64,000 nucleotides of DNA from NCBI GenBank assembly GCA_023091665.1, contig JALJCQ010000016.1, forward strand, positions 1,612,001-1,676,000, read 5' to 3'. The notes under the pieces are model-generated. The model was not told where the DNA came from and ran no database searches. It was given only the letters and a program-made list of their open reading frames with translations. This stretch comes from Pythium myriotylum. Its lineage: Eukaryota; Oomycota; Peronosporomycetes; Pythiales; Pythiaceae. Shown in pieces: positions 37,769 through 47,290 of this stretch (positions within the stretch are counted from its first letter, which is position 1; every line of letters starts with the position of its first letter). The translations under genes and the position numbers were made by a program.

Positions 37769-38133
37769 ATACCAGCTACGAGCTCGTACTCAGAAAGAAG
37801 CAACGCGTGAATGGTCTTTATTGGAGACCTCAACAAAGCTGACCTTTTGTGTTTCAATCGTTGTTTCTTTTTGAATGCGGGGGGTCTCTGATTCATTGTT
37901 GACAGCACGTACCATCGGTGATTACAGTATGGACACGCTTCGGATCGCGCTGGATGTTCAGTTGTCTCCTCGCTGGGGATGGGCACGCACCCGACCTCGT
38001 GAAATGGATGTGAGACCGTTGTCTCAGACACAAACCTCGGATCTTTGATTTGGCTTCATTCCACGCCTCCGATCAGCGACTTGCTCGCCTTCTCAAACCA
38101 CGCTGGTGTTGGGTTGATCTTGGAAGCGTATGC
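37769..38133. other. A2 3' flank, no gene
   Basis: Inverted copy of 34781-35145; non-coding. It ends exactly at the LINE insertion site. Confidence 0.6.
38120..38133. repeat. LINE target-site duplication, left copy
   Basis: TTGGAAGCGTATGC here and at 40361-40374 flank the LINE. The unoccupied site is visible once, in reverse, at 34781-34794 in the other duplication arm. Confidence 0.93.
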
Positions 38134-40360
38134 AATTCAATTCAATTCAATTCAAGTGAGGTCTATTAGTCTGCTCATATAGAGTCCGATAGCCGGCGCT
38201 AGTCGCCACCGTTAGGATTAAACTCCCCTTCTCCAATGCTCGAGATCACTGTTAAGGAGATCTGCGATGCGTGTGTGTTCTTCTCTTGTCGTGGGGTGCA
38301 CGACTTGACTACTCGTTCGCGTATCCATCGCTAAGTTCGCCGCCGCGTCCGCCATGCGGTTCGCAGCTCTTGGATGGTGTCGCCAGGCGCGTACTCTGAG
38401 TGAGTCTGCGAGGCGGCGTGCGCGAGCGTACATCTCCCGGAGTACGTCATTGCTCGGGGCCTTGTAGTTCCGCATTTGTTGGATAATCATCATGCTGTCT
38501 CCTACGACCGACAAAGGGGTCCACTTGTGCCTCGCTGCTGCATCGAGTCCAGTCAACAGGCCATTGTACTCTGCTCGATTGTTTGTGGTCGCCTCATGAG
38601 CATAGGACATAGCGGCTGTGAATACAACCTCTGCGTTCACGTCGTTCTGACCTAGCCGGACGATGATGGCGCCAGCGCCTCCTGCACCCGGGTTGCCTCT
38701 CGATCCTCCATCGAAGAACAGCAGGTATTGCAGATTGGGGTCGCCAGTAGGTGCCGTGGCGACGGCCGCTGGAATGCTAGCCTCAGGATGTCGCAGGAGT
38801 TCGATCGCAGCGGCAGTGTGGGGGCTCGCCGCGCTGTGGTCCGAGCGCCTCCACCGTAGGTCTCCGAGTGACGCCATAAGCCTCGCGTGCAGTACTGCTA
38901 TGGCATGTTCGCGAGTCCAGATGTCATCTCTGGTGTCCGGAGTAGTGCGCCAGAGCCAAGCCGTCTGTAGCACCACTAATGCATGTTGTCTCCACGCCGC
39001 GTGGACAGCCTCCTGTGTAGCAATGATGTCGGCGGCGGAAGGGGATGCGAGTCGCGACAGTTCTGGGTGCGACCAGATTCGATCTGGGAGTGTCGGGAGG
39101 ACGAGTGAAAAGAAATCGGTCTTGCACTCGTCGACTGCCGGTGCGTGCCGCACAGACCAGAGATGGCTCCAGCAGTCGAGCATGTGCTTCCATAGGAGCT
39201 GTGCGCTGGGGCAGCTCCAGAAGATATGCGCACTGGTCACACCGCTCGTTGGTAGCTCGGGGCAATGCGGACAGCCTACCCGGCTTTGTGTACGATCCCA
39301 CTTGTTGATACGGTCCCCTTTAAGGCGTCTGAGCAAGGTCCGCTGTGAGTCGATGACACCTGGGAATGACGCGATGTCTTTCCACGTGACGAGATCGAGG
39401 GCTGCTGCCAGTTCGCTGTCAATATTGCGCCAGCGTTCTCCTCTGCTTGCGTGCTCCTTGTCGGTCATCTCCTTCGCCGACGCGAGGAGAAGGGATTTCG
39501 CTGTGCGCGGGGTGAGTTGCGGAGTGCCACTCCAGATGCCCATGGGCGAGTCGAGCCAGACGTGTCTGTCAAACTGAACTAGCGGGTCACGCAAGTGTGA
39601 TCGGGCTAATTGCGTCGCCTGTACCGTTGTCGTGACTGGGCCAAGTTTGACTCTGATGTCGTCTACTGGGTTCCATTCTAGCACCAGGTGCTTGCCGACA
39701 CTGGACAGTCTCCAAATGTCGGGGCTGGCAGGTCGAAGGACCATGTCTTCTGGTTGCGCAGGTGCTTCAAGAATGCCGGGGTAGTTGACAACCAGCTCGT
39801 AACAGAGCCGCCGAAAGTCGCGAGCCATTTTATCGGGCAATGGAAAGCTCGCTCCGCGAGCACGGAAGCGTAGTCTTGTCTCGTCCAGCCACTCGATGTC
39901 TAGCACATCCCGGAAACGAGAGGTAGGCGAGATGATGCGCGCGAAGTCCCCTCGTTGCAGCGCGTGCCCACTCGCATCGAGGAGGATCTCGTCCCCGCAT
40001 GGCCGAGCCGTGAGTAAAGCCATCACGTCTAGCCTGCCGTATTGCTCGTGCTGATACTTTCGTAAGCGGGCTAGCACAGGGAGGACCGCAGCGAAGTCGA
40101 TGCCGAGCCACCCATGGCTCCAGTCGTATGTTGGTTTTGGGTGGTCTCGCAGCTGTCTCCTCATGCCAACATACATCTGGAGCTCCCGTTCGTCCCGAGG
40201 CTGCGTGAGCAGTGCTGTGCGAAGTTGCAGACCTGTGTGAGCGAGAGTCCGTTGAAAAGACGGGCGAGCGGAAGCCCTGCGAGAAGGGTTGAGGCTGGTC
40301 TCGCCGCGGCTTTGAGCGTTGAGCAGGATCTGGCCCACCACAGTACGGAAGCCGCCGCGA
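38134..40360 (-). mobile_element. 5'-truncated non-LTR retrotransposon (LINE) with RNase H
   Basis: 2,227 bp on the minus strand, flanked by the 14-bp target duplication TTGGAAGCGTATGC. The 3' end carries a microsatellite tail (GAATT)4 (plus strand AATTC repeats, 38134-38153) and an ~84-bp 3' UTR. The 5' end is truncated at 40360, so endonuclease and most or all of the reverse transcriptase are missing. The retained ORF includes a Cys/His motif and RNase H. It inserted into arm 2 after the inverted duplication, because arm 1 has the empty site. Confidence 0.93.
38218..40360 (-). pseudogene. LINE ORF2 C-terminal remnant: zf-RVT and RNase H
   Basis: An uninterrupted frame of about 713 codons ends in TAA at 38218. 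The frame continues ~10 codons into flanking sequence by chance. Seen: CPHC...HIFWSC, the zinc-finger-in-reverse-transcriptase motif, and near the C-terminus a type I RNase H with FDGGSRGNPG (Asp), NRAEYNGL (Glu), VGDSMMII (Asp) and NRMADAAAN (Asp), so the catalytic residues are present. No reverse transcriptase core (YxDD) is seen, so the copy cannot be autonomous. The open frame suggests a young insertion. Confidence 0.9.
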
Positions 40361-40374
40361 TTGGAAGCGTATGC
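40361..40374. repeat. LINE target-site duplication, right copy
   Basis: Second copy of the 14-bp TTGGAAGCGTATGC. After it the inverted ABCB flank resumes exactly where 38133 left off. Confidence 0.93.
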
Positions 40375-40660
40375 GATTCCATCGGGCAATTGAAGAGGAA
40401 AGAGCCGAGGACTAGCCGATCTTCATCAACACAAAATACACATTGTCCTTATCAATATCGTAGCTCTACGCCTGCGTGGCCATCTGTCGTGCGACGAGCG
40501 CTCGGTACACGCCGCTCTCGATCGCCATGAGCTGCTCGTGGGTGCCTTGCTCCACGATCGCGCCATCCTTAGTCACAGCGATGAGGTCAGCGCCGCGGAT
40601 CGTCGACAATCGATGCGCTACGATCACCGTCGTGCGCTGCTTCTGGCCCCCCGACACCTG
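40375..40660 (-). pseudogene. Inverted fragment of the ABCB 3' end with 132-bp deletion
   Basis: Reverse copy of the ABCB terminal codons (stop at 40466-40468) and 3' flank. The frame reads QVSGGQKQR and then jumps to [11 protein letters not shown]. The 44 codons corresponding to 34390-34521, including Walker B and the D-loop, are gone. The deletion endpoints share AAGC[A/G]GCGC, pointing to microhomology-mediated loss. One residue differs from the parent (MEIESG to MAIESG). The homology stops at 40660, and type B/C array sequence begins at about 40663. It has no start codon of its own and is not expected to be functional. Confidence 0.92.
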
Positions 40661-41000
40661 TACACCATCCGATCTTGCCCCCACCTCTCACCCCAGGCGA
40701 GGGTCCCTCCAAACGTGCGGAAGCGTGCCCACGCCCTGTTGTTCTATCGCAGGCACAAGCCGCAAGCGCAGCCCGGTGTCTGGGGCTCTTTTCATCTTCG
40801 CGTCAACGACAGACCCAGGAGCAGGCACGATCGATCGGATTGCCACCAAAAGCAGAACAAGAATCCACGTCAATACCCCCGGTCGACACGTAATGGAAGG
40901 TTTCGTTTTTGTCTAATTCGAAAGAAAGAGAAAAGAGGGATGGCTCGAGACAAAGGAGGTAGCTCGATACAAGGCAAGATATTCTGACAAAAGCCAACGA

Positions 41001-41519
41001 CTAGGCCTTCTCAATCTTCTGAGCGAACATCGCGAGCGCGCGCGCCGTCAGCTGCTGGACGTCGGGAGCGCCCGGCGCCGGAGCCGGCGCGTCCTTGGTC
41101 GGCGTGGTCTTGATGGTCCAGACGATCTCGGTGCCGTCGTCGACCGGCAAGAAACGCACGAGCGCGATATGGTCCGCGACGGGTGTGGCGCCGAAGTCGG
41201 AGATCTTGTAGAGGATGGTGGCGACGGCGCCTGGCTTGTCGTCATCCGTTGGCAGTCCGGCCGCCTCGATGCGCTCCTTCACGCCGAACGATGGGATGTG
41301 GCGCTCGTGGCCGACGAAGCCTCGTCCGGATCCGGGCGCGGTCTCCTCGGAGGTCGGGATGAACCAGAGCTCCTTGATCCAGGCGTCGAAGGTCTCGCCG
41401 ACGGGGGCCTTCACGTGCTGCGGGATGACGATCTCGTTGCCGGTGTTGTCTTCGTATCGCTGTGCGGAGGCGGCGTCGATGTAGAAGAAGCCTTGTGGGA
41501 GAGTGTAGGGTGAGGCCAT
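41001..41519 (-). CDS. SRPBCC-family protein, type B, copy B1
   Basis: Intronless, 172 aa. Same fold pattern as types A and C but a distinct paralogue. It starts MASPYTLPQGFFYIDAASAQ. Seen: the HVKAPVGETFDAWIKELWF strand/helix, the PGSGRGFVGHERH loop, VATILYKISDFG, then HIALVRFLPVDDGTEIVWTIK and a C-terminal helix (QQLTARALAMFAQKIEKA). An Ala/Pro linker (DAPAPAPGAP) precedes the last helix. Likely a cytosolic hydrophobic-ligand-binding protein; the ligand is unknown. Relative to the other B copies it carries one synonymous change (41292). Head-to-head with B2. The leader is rich in CAA/CAG/CAC triplets. Confidence 0.85.
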   Translation of the reverse strand: MASPYTLPQGFFYIDAASAQRYEDNTGNEIVIPQHVKAPVGETFDAWIKELWFIPTSEETAPGSGRGFVGHERHIPSFGVKERIEAAGLPTDDDKPGAVATILYKISDFGATPVADHIALVRFLPVDDGTEIVWTIKTTPTKDAPAPAPGAPDVQQLTARALAMFAQKIEKA

Positions 41520-42413
41520 GTTGGTGATGGTGTTGGTGCTGTTGCTGTTGCTGTTGCTGCTCTTTAGTGAGTGAGTGAGTGAGTTGGAAATTGTGATGAA
41601 CTCAAAGCCTTTACGTTACGAGTCATCCTGTGGGGAATCTAGAGAGGAAAGGGAGTTCACATATGGCCGGTGGGATTCTTTGGTGTGTACCGCGTGCATC
41701 AATCATAAGAGTAAACCGCTCGATTATTCGAGTTGGCTTCATCCTGACGCACGTGGGTATGGGAGACATGTGATCCAGATGATCTGTGGGTTGAACGAAA
41801 AGAAGTTGAGACTGCCGGTTGGAACCGATAGAAACTTGTACACTGGACGAAACGAAATTTGACGGGTTTATTTAGTGAGAAGAGTGTGGCCTCATTCGTG
41901 TTGAGAATTGAAGTCTTTGTAGAGTGTATCTAAAGTCTTCGCCTTTGAGCGGAGGAACATTTGTTCGCGCTTCTGGGGGCAGTAGAATGGGTTTCCACGC
42001 AACTAGAAAGATATCAACATCTCGATGAATATTGTGATGTCTTGGAAGCTGGCAACATGAGTGGACATAAACGTTCTACTTTTCTGCAGCTATCCAATCA
42101 CATCCCAGCTATATGAAGCCATCTCAAAGATTACGGTCCCGACATGTAGCCATCCACGAGCATCTGTCGTTGCAGTAAACGCGTAAACCACTAGCTTACA
42201 GTCCAGATATCGCAGACGTTTCGTCTCGTATCTTGGAGAGCAAAGGCACTCCAAGACCCAAACAAGAATATACATCGCGTCAAAGAGCACGTGCCAACTC
42301 TATTCCCTTTCCACTTCGTACAATCCTTCGGCGCTCAACAACTCATTTCCAATCTCACTCACTCACTAAAGAGCAACAACAGCAACAGCAACAGCACCAA
42401 CACCATCACCAAC
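41520..42413. promoter_or_regulatory. Head-to-head spacer between B1 and B2
   Basis: 894 bp. The outer ~70 bp on each side are inverted copies (GCAACAGCAACAG leader, ACTCACTCACTAAAG). The ~755-bp core is single-copy within the unit and AT-richer. On the B2 side TCATTTC (42343-42349) matches the oomycete initiator YCAYTYY; the corresponding B1 position reads CACAATTTCC and lacks it. No gene seen. Confidence 0.5.
42343..42349 (+). promoter_or_regulatory. Initiator-like motif of B2 (also 48114 and 53885 for B4, B6)
   Basis: TCATTTC, 65-71 bases upstream of the ATG, fits the oomycete Inr consensus YCAYTYY. Assignment is by motif and position only. Confidence 0.45.
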
Positions 42414-42932
42414 ATGGCCTCACCCTACACTCTCCCACAAGGCTTCTTCTACATCGACGCCGCCTCCGCACAGCGATACGAAGACAACACCGGCAACGAG
42501 ATCGTCATCCCGCAGCACGTGAAGGCCCCCGTCGGCGAGACCTTCGACGCCTGGATCAAGGAGCTCTGGTTCATCCCGACCTCCGAGGAGACCGCGCCCG
42601 GATCCGGACGAGGCTTCGTCGGCCACGAGCGCCACATCCCGTCGTTCGGCGTGAAGGAGCGCATCGAGGCGGCCGGACTGCCAACGGATGACGACAAGCC
42701 AGGCGCCGTCGCCACCATCCTCTACAAGATCTCCGACTTCGGCGCCACACCCGTCGCGGACCATATCGCGCTCGTGCGTTTCTTGCCGGTCGACGACGGC
42801 ACCGAGATCGTCTGGACCATCAAGACCACGCCGACCAAGGACGCGCCGGCTCCGGCGCCGGGCGCTCCCGACGTCCAGCAGCTGACGGCGCGCGCGCTCG
42901 CGATGTTCGCTCAGAAGATTGAGAAGGCCTAG
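42414..42932 (+). CDS. SRPBCC-family protein, type B, copy B2
   Basis: 172 aa, protein identical to B1. ATG 42414 is used; the frame is open upstream but only from a GTG. It has an initiator-like motif 65 bp upstream. Convergent with C1, with 626 bp between stops. Confidence 0.85.
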   Translation: MASPYTLPQGFFYIDAASAQRYEDNTGNEIVIPQHVKAPVGETFDAWIKELWFIPTSEETAPGSGRGFVGHERHIPSFGVKERIEAAGLPTDDDKPGAVATILYKISDFGATPVADHIALVRFLPVDDGTEIVWTIKTTPTKDAPAPAPGAPDVQQLTARALAMFAQKIEKA

Positions 42933-43558
42933 TCGTTGGCTTTTGTCAGAATATCTTGCCTTGTATCGAGCTACCTCCTTTGTCTCGAGCCATCCCTCTT
43001 TTCTCTTTCTTTCGAATTAGACAAAAACGAAACCTTCCATTACGTGTCGACCGGGGGTATTGACGTGGATTCTTGTTCTGCTTTTGGTGGCAATCCGATC
43101 GATCGTGCCTGCTCCTGGGTCTGTCGTTGACGCGAAGATGAAAAGAGCCCCAGACACCGGGCTGCGCTTGCGGCTTGTGCCTGCGATAGAACAACAGGGC
43201 GTGGGCACGCTTCCGCACGTTTGGAGGGACCCTCGCCTGGGGTGAGAGGTGGGGGCAAGATAGCATGGTGGGCATGGCATCGTGGGCTACGTGGGCAAGG
43301 TGGGCTACGTGAGCATGGTGGGCTACGTGGGCAAGGTGGGCAACGTGAGCATGGTGCGCATGGTGGGTATGGTCCTGAACAAGTCACATGTTAATGGTCC
43401 CGAACAAGCCACATGTCAATGGCGATTGGAAGGATCAAGAGACGCAGCAGGGGTTCAAACGTACAAGTCAGCTCTGTTCGGTTCGGTTCAGGTCGCTCCA
43501 AAGAGAGACCATTTCATACTGTATCACGCTCTACGCTGGATCGCACGACGCAAACGAC
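42933..43558. other. Tail-to-tail spacer B2/C1
   Basis: 626 bp holding both 3' ends, a 9-bp minisatellite (43265-43370) and a 25-bp tandem duplication (43371-43420, GGTCCTGAAC... and GGTCCCGAAC...). No gene is supported. Its inverted copy lies between C2 and B3. Confidence 0.6.
43265..43370. repeat. 9-bp minisatellite at the convergent B/C junction
   Basis: Imperfect copies of CATGGTGGG-like nonamers (GTGGGCTAC, GTGGGCAAG, GTGAGCATG). Present at every B/C tail-to-tail junction, in alternating orientation: 46330-46440, 49036-49141, 52101-52211 and 54807-54912. It translates as open repeats (VGYVGKVGYVSM) only because the period is a multiple of three. Confidence 0.85.
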
Positions 43559-44065
43559 TCACTCGAACGACTTGGCCAGCGACGCGAGTGCCTGCTCCGT
43601 CATCACCTTCGGGTCGGGACTGCCCTCCGGTCGCGGTGGCGCATCCGCAGCCAGCGTCATCTTCATGGACCAGACGATCTCGGTGCCGTTGGCCACCGGC
43701 AGGAAGCGCACAATCGCGATGTGGTCCTCGACGGGCGCAGACCCAAAGTCGGTCATCTTGAAGAGGATGGTGGCGACCGCGCCAGGTGCGTCGTTGTCGC
43801 TCGGGGCTCCGGCAGCCTCGATGCGCTCCTTGATGCCTGGCTTGGTGACCAAGCGCTCACTGCCCACGTGGCCACGTCCGGAGCCGGCAACGACCTCCTC
43901 GGTCTTGTCGACGAACCAGAGCTGCTTGATCCACGCGTCGAACGTGGCGCCGACGGAGGCGTTCACATGTTGCTTGAAGACGACTTCTTTGCCGGCGTTG
44001 TCGTCGTACGTCTTGGCGGAGGCCGCGTCGATGTAGAAGAGTCCGTCTGGGAGTGCGAAGGCCAT
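43559..44065 (-). CDS. SRPBCC-family protein, type C, copy C1
   Basis: Intronless, 168 aa. Features: MAFALPDGLFYIDAASAKTYDDN start, HVNASVGATFDAW at residues 33-45, loop GSGRGHVGSERL 61-72, VATILFKMTDFG 97-108, RFLPVANGTEIVW 120-132 and a C-terminal helix 152-168. Closest to type A (most differences conservative) and more distant from type B. Predicted helix-grip fold with a hydrophobic cavity; ligand and pathway unknown. An initiator-like TCATTCT on the minus strand (plus AGAATGA, 44135-44141) lies 70-76 bases upstream of the ATG. Head-to-head with C2. Confidence 0.85.
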   Translation of the reverse strand: MAFALPDGLFYIDAASAKTYDDNAGKEVVFKQHVNASVGATFDAWIKQLWFVDKTEEVVAGSGRGHVGSERLVTKPGIKERIEAAGAPSDNDAPGAVATILFKMTDFGSAPVEDHIAIVRFLPVANGTEIVWSMKMTLAADAPPRPEGSPDPKVMTEQALASLAKSFE

Positions 44066-45638
44066 TGTGGTGGTGAGTTGGGGGAGGTGGTGGTGGAGTT
44101 GGTTGGTGTTGTTGTTGGATTGGTGGTGGATTGGAGAATGAGGGTTGAATTGAGGAGGTGGTCGGCGGCGGACCTAGAGCAAGATGAGCCGGTGACGCGC
44201 GGGCGTTAACCGCCGGTGTATCGCATGGGGCTGGGATTGGGACTGGGACTGGGATTGCGCTCTCTTTCCTGCTTGGACATGCGCGTGGCTGGGTGTGTGA
44301 CGTGGTGCTCGAGGATGGCGGTTGGCGGTAGACGGTCGGGGGACTGGAATCGGTTCACCCTAATAGTACCGTGTACCAAACACTGTCTGTCACCTACCGT
44401 CTGTTTGCTGCCCATTGACCGTCTGCTGTTGGAAGAGGTTTACTCTAATGGACCGTGACGATCCGAACGACTCAACACGATCTTCTCGCTGAATGGTGGA
44501 TAAAACCAGGCGTCGCAGATGGGGCAGTCCCGTCTACTCATGGCCAGGGGTCGAGACCGAGACCGAGACCGAGATTTGTTCTCTGGGATTTTCGCGCTCA
44601 AGCGCGTCTTCTTTCTGAAAAAGGGACCTATCGCCGGATTCTTGCGTTGAACGAGGCGATCATGGCGTCCGGGTCGGAGTTTGTCGGCGACTTGCCGAGT
44701 GTACTGAATTATAGATACAAACGCTCCTGAGACTGAGACAGTTTCACTCTGGCCATGATTTGAGACTATCCAATGTACCAAGATTCGTGCGAGGGTCGAG
44801 ACGATGGATCGCACATGATCAAGAGGCTCACACGGTTGATTGGCTTGAGGCATGAGCTCGACTATTGACTCTTAACCCCGATAAGCCTAGGGCGCGACGA
44901 GCCTCTGCTGTTGTCAGCCTGCCCAATCGATCTCGACATGGCTCCAGCTAATAACTCAGACCACCAGACCCGAGAAGCCCCAGCCACGTTTTCCCACCAT
45001 GATTCGTTCTATAACGCCGTGGAGCGGACAAACGCAGTCTTTAGTACCTCTACAATGATCACTTCGTTCAGCGCACTTCTACATGATGGTACACTCAGCT
45101 AATCACATCTTCAAGGTAGCCATCGTAAAATCAATCTCAAAGACATCCCTCCCAAAACAGGACCGCCATCTCTGCGACACCTGATTCTGTCCACCAACAC
45201 ACGGCTTTATCCACCCACGCACGTGGAGATCGTGTTGAGTTTTGATATCTTCACAGTTCCTGGGAGTAAACCTTCTCTATCCACAGACGGAAACAGAAGG
45301 CCACAAACAGTACCAGACGATGCTAGACAATGTTTGACCAAGAACCAAACAGATTCCAGTTCCCTAGACCGTCAATCGTCAACCGCCTTCCTCGAGAACC
45401 ACGTCACACACCCAGCCACGCGCATGTCCAAGCAGGAAAGGGAGCGCAATCCCAGTCCCAGTCCCAATCCCAGCCCCATGCGATACACCGGCGGTTAACG
45501 CCCGCGCGTCACCGGCTCATCTTGCTCTAGGTCCGCCGCCGACCACCTCCTCAATTCAACCCTCATTCTCCAATCCACCACCAATCCAACAACAACACCA
45601 ACCAACACCACCACCACCTCCCCCAACTCACCACCACA
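44066..45638. promoter_or_regulatory. Head-to-head spacer between C1 and C2
   Basis: 1,573 bp. The proximal ~250 bp on each side are inverted copies, nearly identical up to about 44325 and from 45379 and then visibly diverged. The central part is unique within the unit. It contains CCAGGCGTCGC (44506), a GAGACC hexamer run (about 44551-44573), GCGCTCAAGCGCG (44594-44606) and GAGACAGTTTCACTCTGGCCATGAT (44736 on). These landmarks recur in order in the A1/A2 spacer. Small open frames here (e.g. 44911-45102) have no independent support. Confidence 0.5.
45563..45569 (+). promoter_or_regulatory. Initiator-like motif of C2 (also 51334 for C4)
   Basis: TCATTCT, 70-76 bases upstream of the C2 ATG, fits YCAYTYY. 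The same motif precedes all C copies seen. Confidence 0.45.
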
Positions 45639-46145
45639 ATGGCCTTCGCACTCCCAGACGGACTCTTCTACATCGACGCGGCCTCCGCCAAGACGTACGA
45701 CGACAACGCCGGCAAAGAAGTCGTCTTCAAGCAACATGTGAACGCCTCCGTCGGCGCCACGTTCGACGCGTGGATCAAGCAGCTCTGGTTCGTCGACAAG
45801 ACCGAGGAGGTCGTTGCCGGCTCCGGACGTGGCCACGTGGGCAGTGAGCGCTTGGTCACCAAGCCAGGCATCAAGGAGCGCATCGAGGCTGCCGGAGCCC
45901 CGAGCGACAACGACGCACCTGGCGCGGTCGCCACCATCCTCTTCAAGATGACCGACTTTGGGTCTGCGCCCGTCGAGGACCACATCGCGATTGTGCGCTT
46001 CCTGCCGGTGGCCAACGGCACCGAGATCGTCTGGTCCATGAAGATGACGCTGGCTGCGGATGCGCCACCGCGACCGGAGGGCAGTCCCGACCCGAAGGTG
46101 ATGACGGAGCAGGCACTCGCGTCGCTGGCCAAGTCGTTCGAGTGA
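45639..46145 (+). CDS. SRPBCC-family protein, type C, copy C2
   Basis: 168 aa, protein identical to C1. The leader has one private base (A at 45607; T in the other copies). Its distal promoter differs clearly from that of C1 although the coding sequences match. Confidence 0.85.
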   Translation: MAFALPDGLFYIDAASAKTYDDNAGKEVVFKQHVNASVGATFDAWIKQLWFVDKTEEVVAGSGRGHVGSERLVTKPGIKERIEAAGAPSDNDAPGAVATILFKMTDFGSAPVEDHIAIVRFLPVANGTEIVWSMKMTLAADAPPRPEGSPDPKVMTEQALASLAKSFE

Positions 46146-46771
46146 GTCGTTTGCGTCGTGCGATCCAGCGTAGAGCGTGATACAGTATGAAATGGTCTCT
46201 CTTTGGAGCGACCTGAACCGAACCGAACAGAGCTGACTTGTACGTTTGAACCCCTGCTGCGTCTCTTGATCCTTCCAATCGCCATTGACATGTGGCTTGT
46301 TCGGGACCATTAACATGTGACTTGTTCAGGACCATACCCACCATGCGCACCATGCTCACGTTGCCCACCTTGCCCACGTAGCCCACCATGCTCACATAGC
46401 CCACCTTGCCCACGTAGCCCACGATGCCATGCCCACCATGCTATCTTGCCCCCACCTCTCACCCCAGGCGAGGGTCCCTCCAAACGTGCGGAAGCGTGCC
46501 CACGCCCTGTTGTTCTATCGCAGGCACAAGCCGCAAGCGCAGCCCGGTGTCTGGGGCTCTTTTCATCTTCGCGTCAACGACAGACCCAGGAGCAGGCACG
46601 ATCGATCGGATTGCCACCAAAAGCAGAACAAGAATCCACGTCAATACCCCCGGTCGACACGTAATGGAAGGTTTCGTTTTTGTCTAATTCGAAAGAAAGA
46701 GAAAAGAGGGATGGCTCGAGACAAAGGAGGTAGCTCGATACAAGGCAAGATATTCTGACAAAAGCCAACGA
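46146..46771. other. Tail-to-tail spacer C2/B3
   Basis: Inverted copy of 42933-43558, including the minisatellite and the 25-bp duplication. No gene. Confidence 0.6.
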
Positions 46772-47290
46772 CTAGGCCTTCTCAATCTTCTGAGCGAACA
46801 TCGCGAGCGCGCGCGCCGTCAGCTGCTGGACGTCGGGAGCGCCCGGCGCCGGAGCCGGCGCGTCCTTGGTCGGCGTGGTCTTGATGGTCCAGACGATCTC
46901 GGTGCCGTCGTCGACCGGCAAGAAACGCACGAGCGCGATATGGTCCGCGACGGGTGTGGCGCCGAAGTCGGAGATCTTGTAGAGGATGGTGGCGACGGCG
47001 CCTGGCTTGTCGTCATCCGTTGGCAGTCCGGCCGCCTCGATGCGCTCCTTCACGCCGAACGACGGGATGTGGCGCTCGTGGCCGACGAAGCCTCGTCCGG
47101 ATCCGGGCGCGGTCTCCTCGGAGGTCGGGATGAACCAGAGCTCCTTGATCCAGGCGTCGAAGGTCTCGCCGACGGGGGCCTTCACGTGCTGCGGGATGAC
47201 GATCTCGTTGCCGGTGTTGTCTTCGTATCGCTGTGCGGAGGCGGCGTCGATGTAGAAGAAGCCTTGTGGGAGAGTGTAGGGTGAGGCCAT
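46772..47290 (-). CDS. SRPBCC-family protein, type B, copy B3
   Basis: 172 aa, identical protein to B1; differs from B1 by one synonymous base (C at 47063). Head-to-head with B4 across the standard B spacer. Confidence 0.85.
   Translation of the reverse strand: MASPYTLPQGFFYIDAASAQRYEDNTGNEIVIPQHVKAPVGETFDAWIKELWFIPTSEETAPGSGRGFVGHERHIPSFGVKERIEAAGLPTDDDKPGAVATILYKISDFGATPVADHIALVRFLPVDDGTEIVWTIKTTPTKDAPAPAPGAPDVQQLTARALAMFAQKIEKA

Larger units (their letters stand above)
36975..38133 (-). repeat. Inverted duplication, arm 2 (proximal part)
   Basis: Reverse complement of 34781-35939. Its continuation is displaced to 40375-40660 by the LINE insertion at 38134-40360. Confidence 0.9.
42349..44325 (+). 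repeat. Convergent B>< C cassette, forward arm
   Basis: This arm holds B2(+) and C1(-) tail to tail. Its reverse complement is 45379-47360, holding C2(+) and B3(-); paired coordinates add to 89,704. The array is thus alternating inverted copies of one ~2-kb convergent cassette separated by two different spacers. Further arms: 48120-50096, 51150-53131 and 53891-55867. Confidence 0.88.
40663..46433. repeat. SRPBCC array, tandem unit 1 (5,771 bp)
   Basis: First of three tandem units with gene order B1(-), B2(+), C1(-), C2(+). Genes recur at exactly +5,771 in the next unit (B 41001/46772/52543; C 43559/49330/55101). Differences from units 2 and 3 that I found are single bases at 41292 (synonymous in B1), 43308 (minisatellite) and 45607 (C2 leader), plus two near the left junction. 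I did not compare every base. Confidence 0.95.

Noticed and set aside
40466..40684. 72-aa mini ABC protein
   Set aside because: It is the inverted, internally deleted tail of the ABCB gene, lacks Walker A and B, and its apparent start lies in unrelated junction sequence.
43388..44209. 273-aa frame repeated opposite each type C gene
   Set aside because: Repeats only because the DNA repeats; it is antisense to the SRPBCC CDS, starts in the non-coding junction and has no family pattern.
44911..45102. 63-aa frame conserved at 44911, 50682 and 62828
   Set aside because: It lies in the copied C spacer, so identity among copies is not evidence of selection; no leader or codon signal.
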